Shown here: positions 62,816 through 64,000 of the stretch, piece by piece
Layout: each line of letters opens with the position of its first letter
Position numbering within the stretch: the first letter of the stretch is position 1
Source: Otis tarda
Lineage: Eukaryota > Chordata > Aves > Otidiformes > Otididae
Assembly: GCA_026413225.1 (NCBI GenBank)
Contig: CM048554.1
Coordinates: 92,979,963-93,043,962, forward strand
DNA length: 64,000 nt
Direction of reading: 5' to 3'
Translations under genes and position numbers: made by a program
Notes under the pieces: model-generated
The model's database searches: none
Seen by the model: the letters and a program-made list of their open reading frames with translations, nothing else
What the model was told of the DNA's origin: nothing

Positions 62816-64000
62816 GCAAAGCTTTTTTTTTATGGGACTCTCTTTTTAGAGAGGTATGCCTCCATTTAACAGTACTTCCAGCCATGATTTATCTGTTGAT
62901 CTTCTCTCTATGTCCAAAGAATGAGACTGGACTTTAATCTCAAATGAGGCCTTTGCAAATACACACTAACTTTTGATAGGAATAGTTAGATGATGTATTC
63001 ACAATAAATTGTCAATTGTTCAATCATAATTTGTAAGGAAAGATTCACCTTAGCAGTTTTTCACAGAACTGCCAACATATCAAAGCATCGTGTCCATATC
63101 AGTGTGTTGCTCCCTACCTGAGCCCAAAAAATAACAGGCTCTGATACCACAGAAAGTTTTGTCTGTCAATGTTTTTTAAATTTAACTAAATCTTTTTATT
63201 CTGTTAAGTTTCAAAAACAAGCAAATTTTCGTCATCTAATTCTATATGGAATCCCTGAAAATTTAATCTCCCAAGACTGCAATAGCCACTTTAAGTCTGT
63301 TGCCATAGAGATCACAGCAATATCTTCTCGTTTCATTCCATTCGAAACAGATAATCAAACAATATCCATGGATGTCAAAAGGGTGGCTACAAGAAACATG
63401 GTTTATTCTGAAACTACTGTTAAAATACAAGATACTAAGGCTTAAGAAAAGGCTCTTAAAGGGCTTATGGCTGTTGATGTCACTTTTAACTTTACTTAAA
63501 TTAAACTTGAGAAAGTTCTCTTTCTTTTTCCAGTCTTTCCACACTGGTGCCACAGTTATCCAAATGTGAACATATTTCTCTCTGTAAATGAAGGCATTCA
63601 TGGTGGAAAGGCTAAAGATTTTCTAAGTATACCGCTATTAGTACTTAAATACGATGTGGGGCATTTCCTCTTGGCAGTCTGTTGGGATACAGTGAGTTTG
63701 GCTTGATTTTTCCCAATGGAGAAAACATTCAAAGATTATAATGCAGTCTCTCTCTACGAGTTAAATGAACCCCAAACCTGCTCCAGATAAAATGAAATTA
63801 AATTTAAAACTTTTCAATTGCAATTACAGTGTCTTGACAGTGTTCAGACAGGGCTCTAATCAAACCGGGAGCATCCCAGCAAAGGAACATGGTCCTGTCT
63901 GCCTTCTCTTTCCCAGGAATAGCAGTTTGCTGCTAGCTTACTCTGTGTCTCTAGTCATTGCTTTGGGGACAAAGATCTAAAGCTTTCTTTTGTCATCCAT
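62816..64000. other. Unique AT-rich non-coding stretch
   Basis: Short frames on both strands (63263-63601, 63372-63569, 63765-63980) show no motif. I see nothing else to the end of the window. Confidence 0.5.

Noticed and set aside
1..64000. CRISPR arrays, operons, tRNA or rRNA genes, and prokaryotic mobile systems
   Set aside because: No regularly spaced repeats, no tRNA-like cloverleaf with a TTCGA loop outside the CR1 copy, no dense gene packing. The repeat content is that of a bird nuclear genome.

Overview
The window looks like avian nuclear DNA, AT-rich and gene-poor: intron or gene desert. The main evidence is the repeat content. There are three CR1 LINE copies ending in the bird-type 3' terminus (ATTCTATG octamers or the antisense CATAGAAT), a fourth copy that has lost both ends, and one much older CR1-like copy. 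There are also three solo LTRs of avian endogenous-retrovirus type. I found no convincing multi-exon host gene, no rRNA or tRNA, no CRISPR array and no operon structure. The species cannot be named from this sequence.

Layout. 1-4860: unique AT-rich DNA with a possible MIR-like fragment. About 4865-5985: decayed plus-strand CR1 fragment. 5990-14986: mostly unique DNA with small ancient palindromic repeats. 14987-16127: solo LTR 'A', minus orientation, with short terminal inverted repeats and a CTTC target duplication. 16128-25841: unique DNA with one possible 263-bp minus-strand exon at 17684-17946. 25847-26428: solo LTR 'C', plus orientation, with a perfect TTGTA target duplication. 26699-about 26985: minus-strand CR1 3' end. 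29747-30882: solo LTR 'B', plus orientation, same family as A. 30883-38495: unique DNA holding a perfect 18-bp-arm hairpin at 31765-31804 and an old palindromic repeat near 35800-36130. 38496-38773: minus-strand CR1 3' end. About 40010-41335, perhaps to 41870: very old minus-strand CR1/L3-like copy. 41870-57489: unique DNA, partly conserved-looking. 57490-58930: young-looking 5'-truncated CR1 with an open reverse transcriptase frame. 58931-64000: unique DNA with a possible MIR-like fragment.

The elements form an age series. The CR1 at 57490 has an open frame and keeps its catalytic motifs. The copy at 4865 has stops, frameshifts and a catalytic Asp-to-Asn change. The copy at 40010 keeps only a recognisable reverse transcriptase motif A. 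LTRs A and B are close relatives in opposite orientation about 13.6 kb apart.

The observations most worth a second look are the perfect hairpin at 31765-31804, the aberrant left end of LTR B (a 17-nt copy of its own 3' part replaces the normal terminus), the open CR1 frame, and the exon-like frame at 17684-17946. I did not find evidence for a new multi-gene system.
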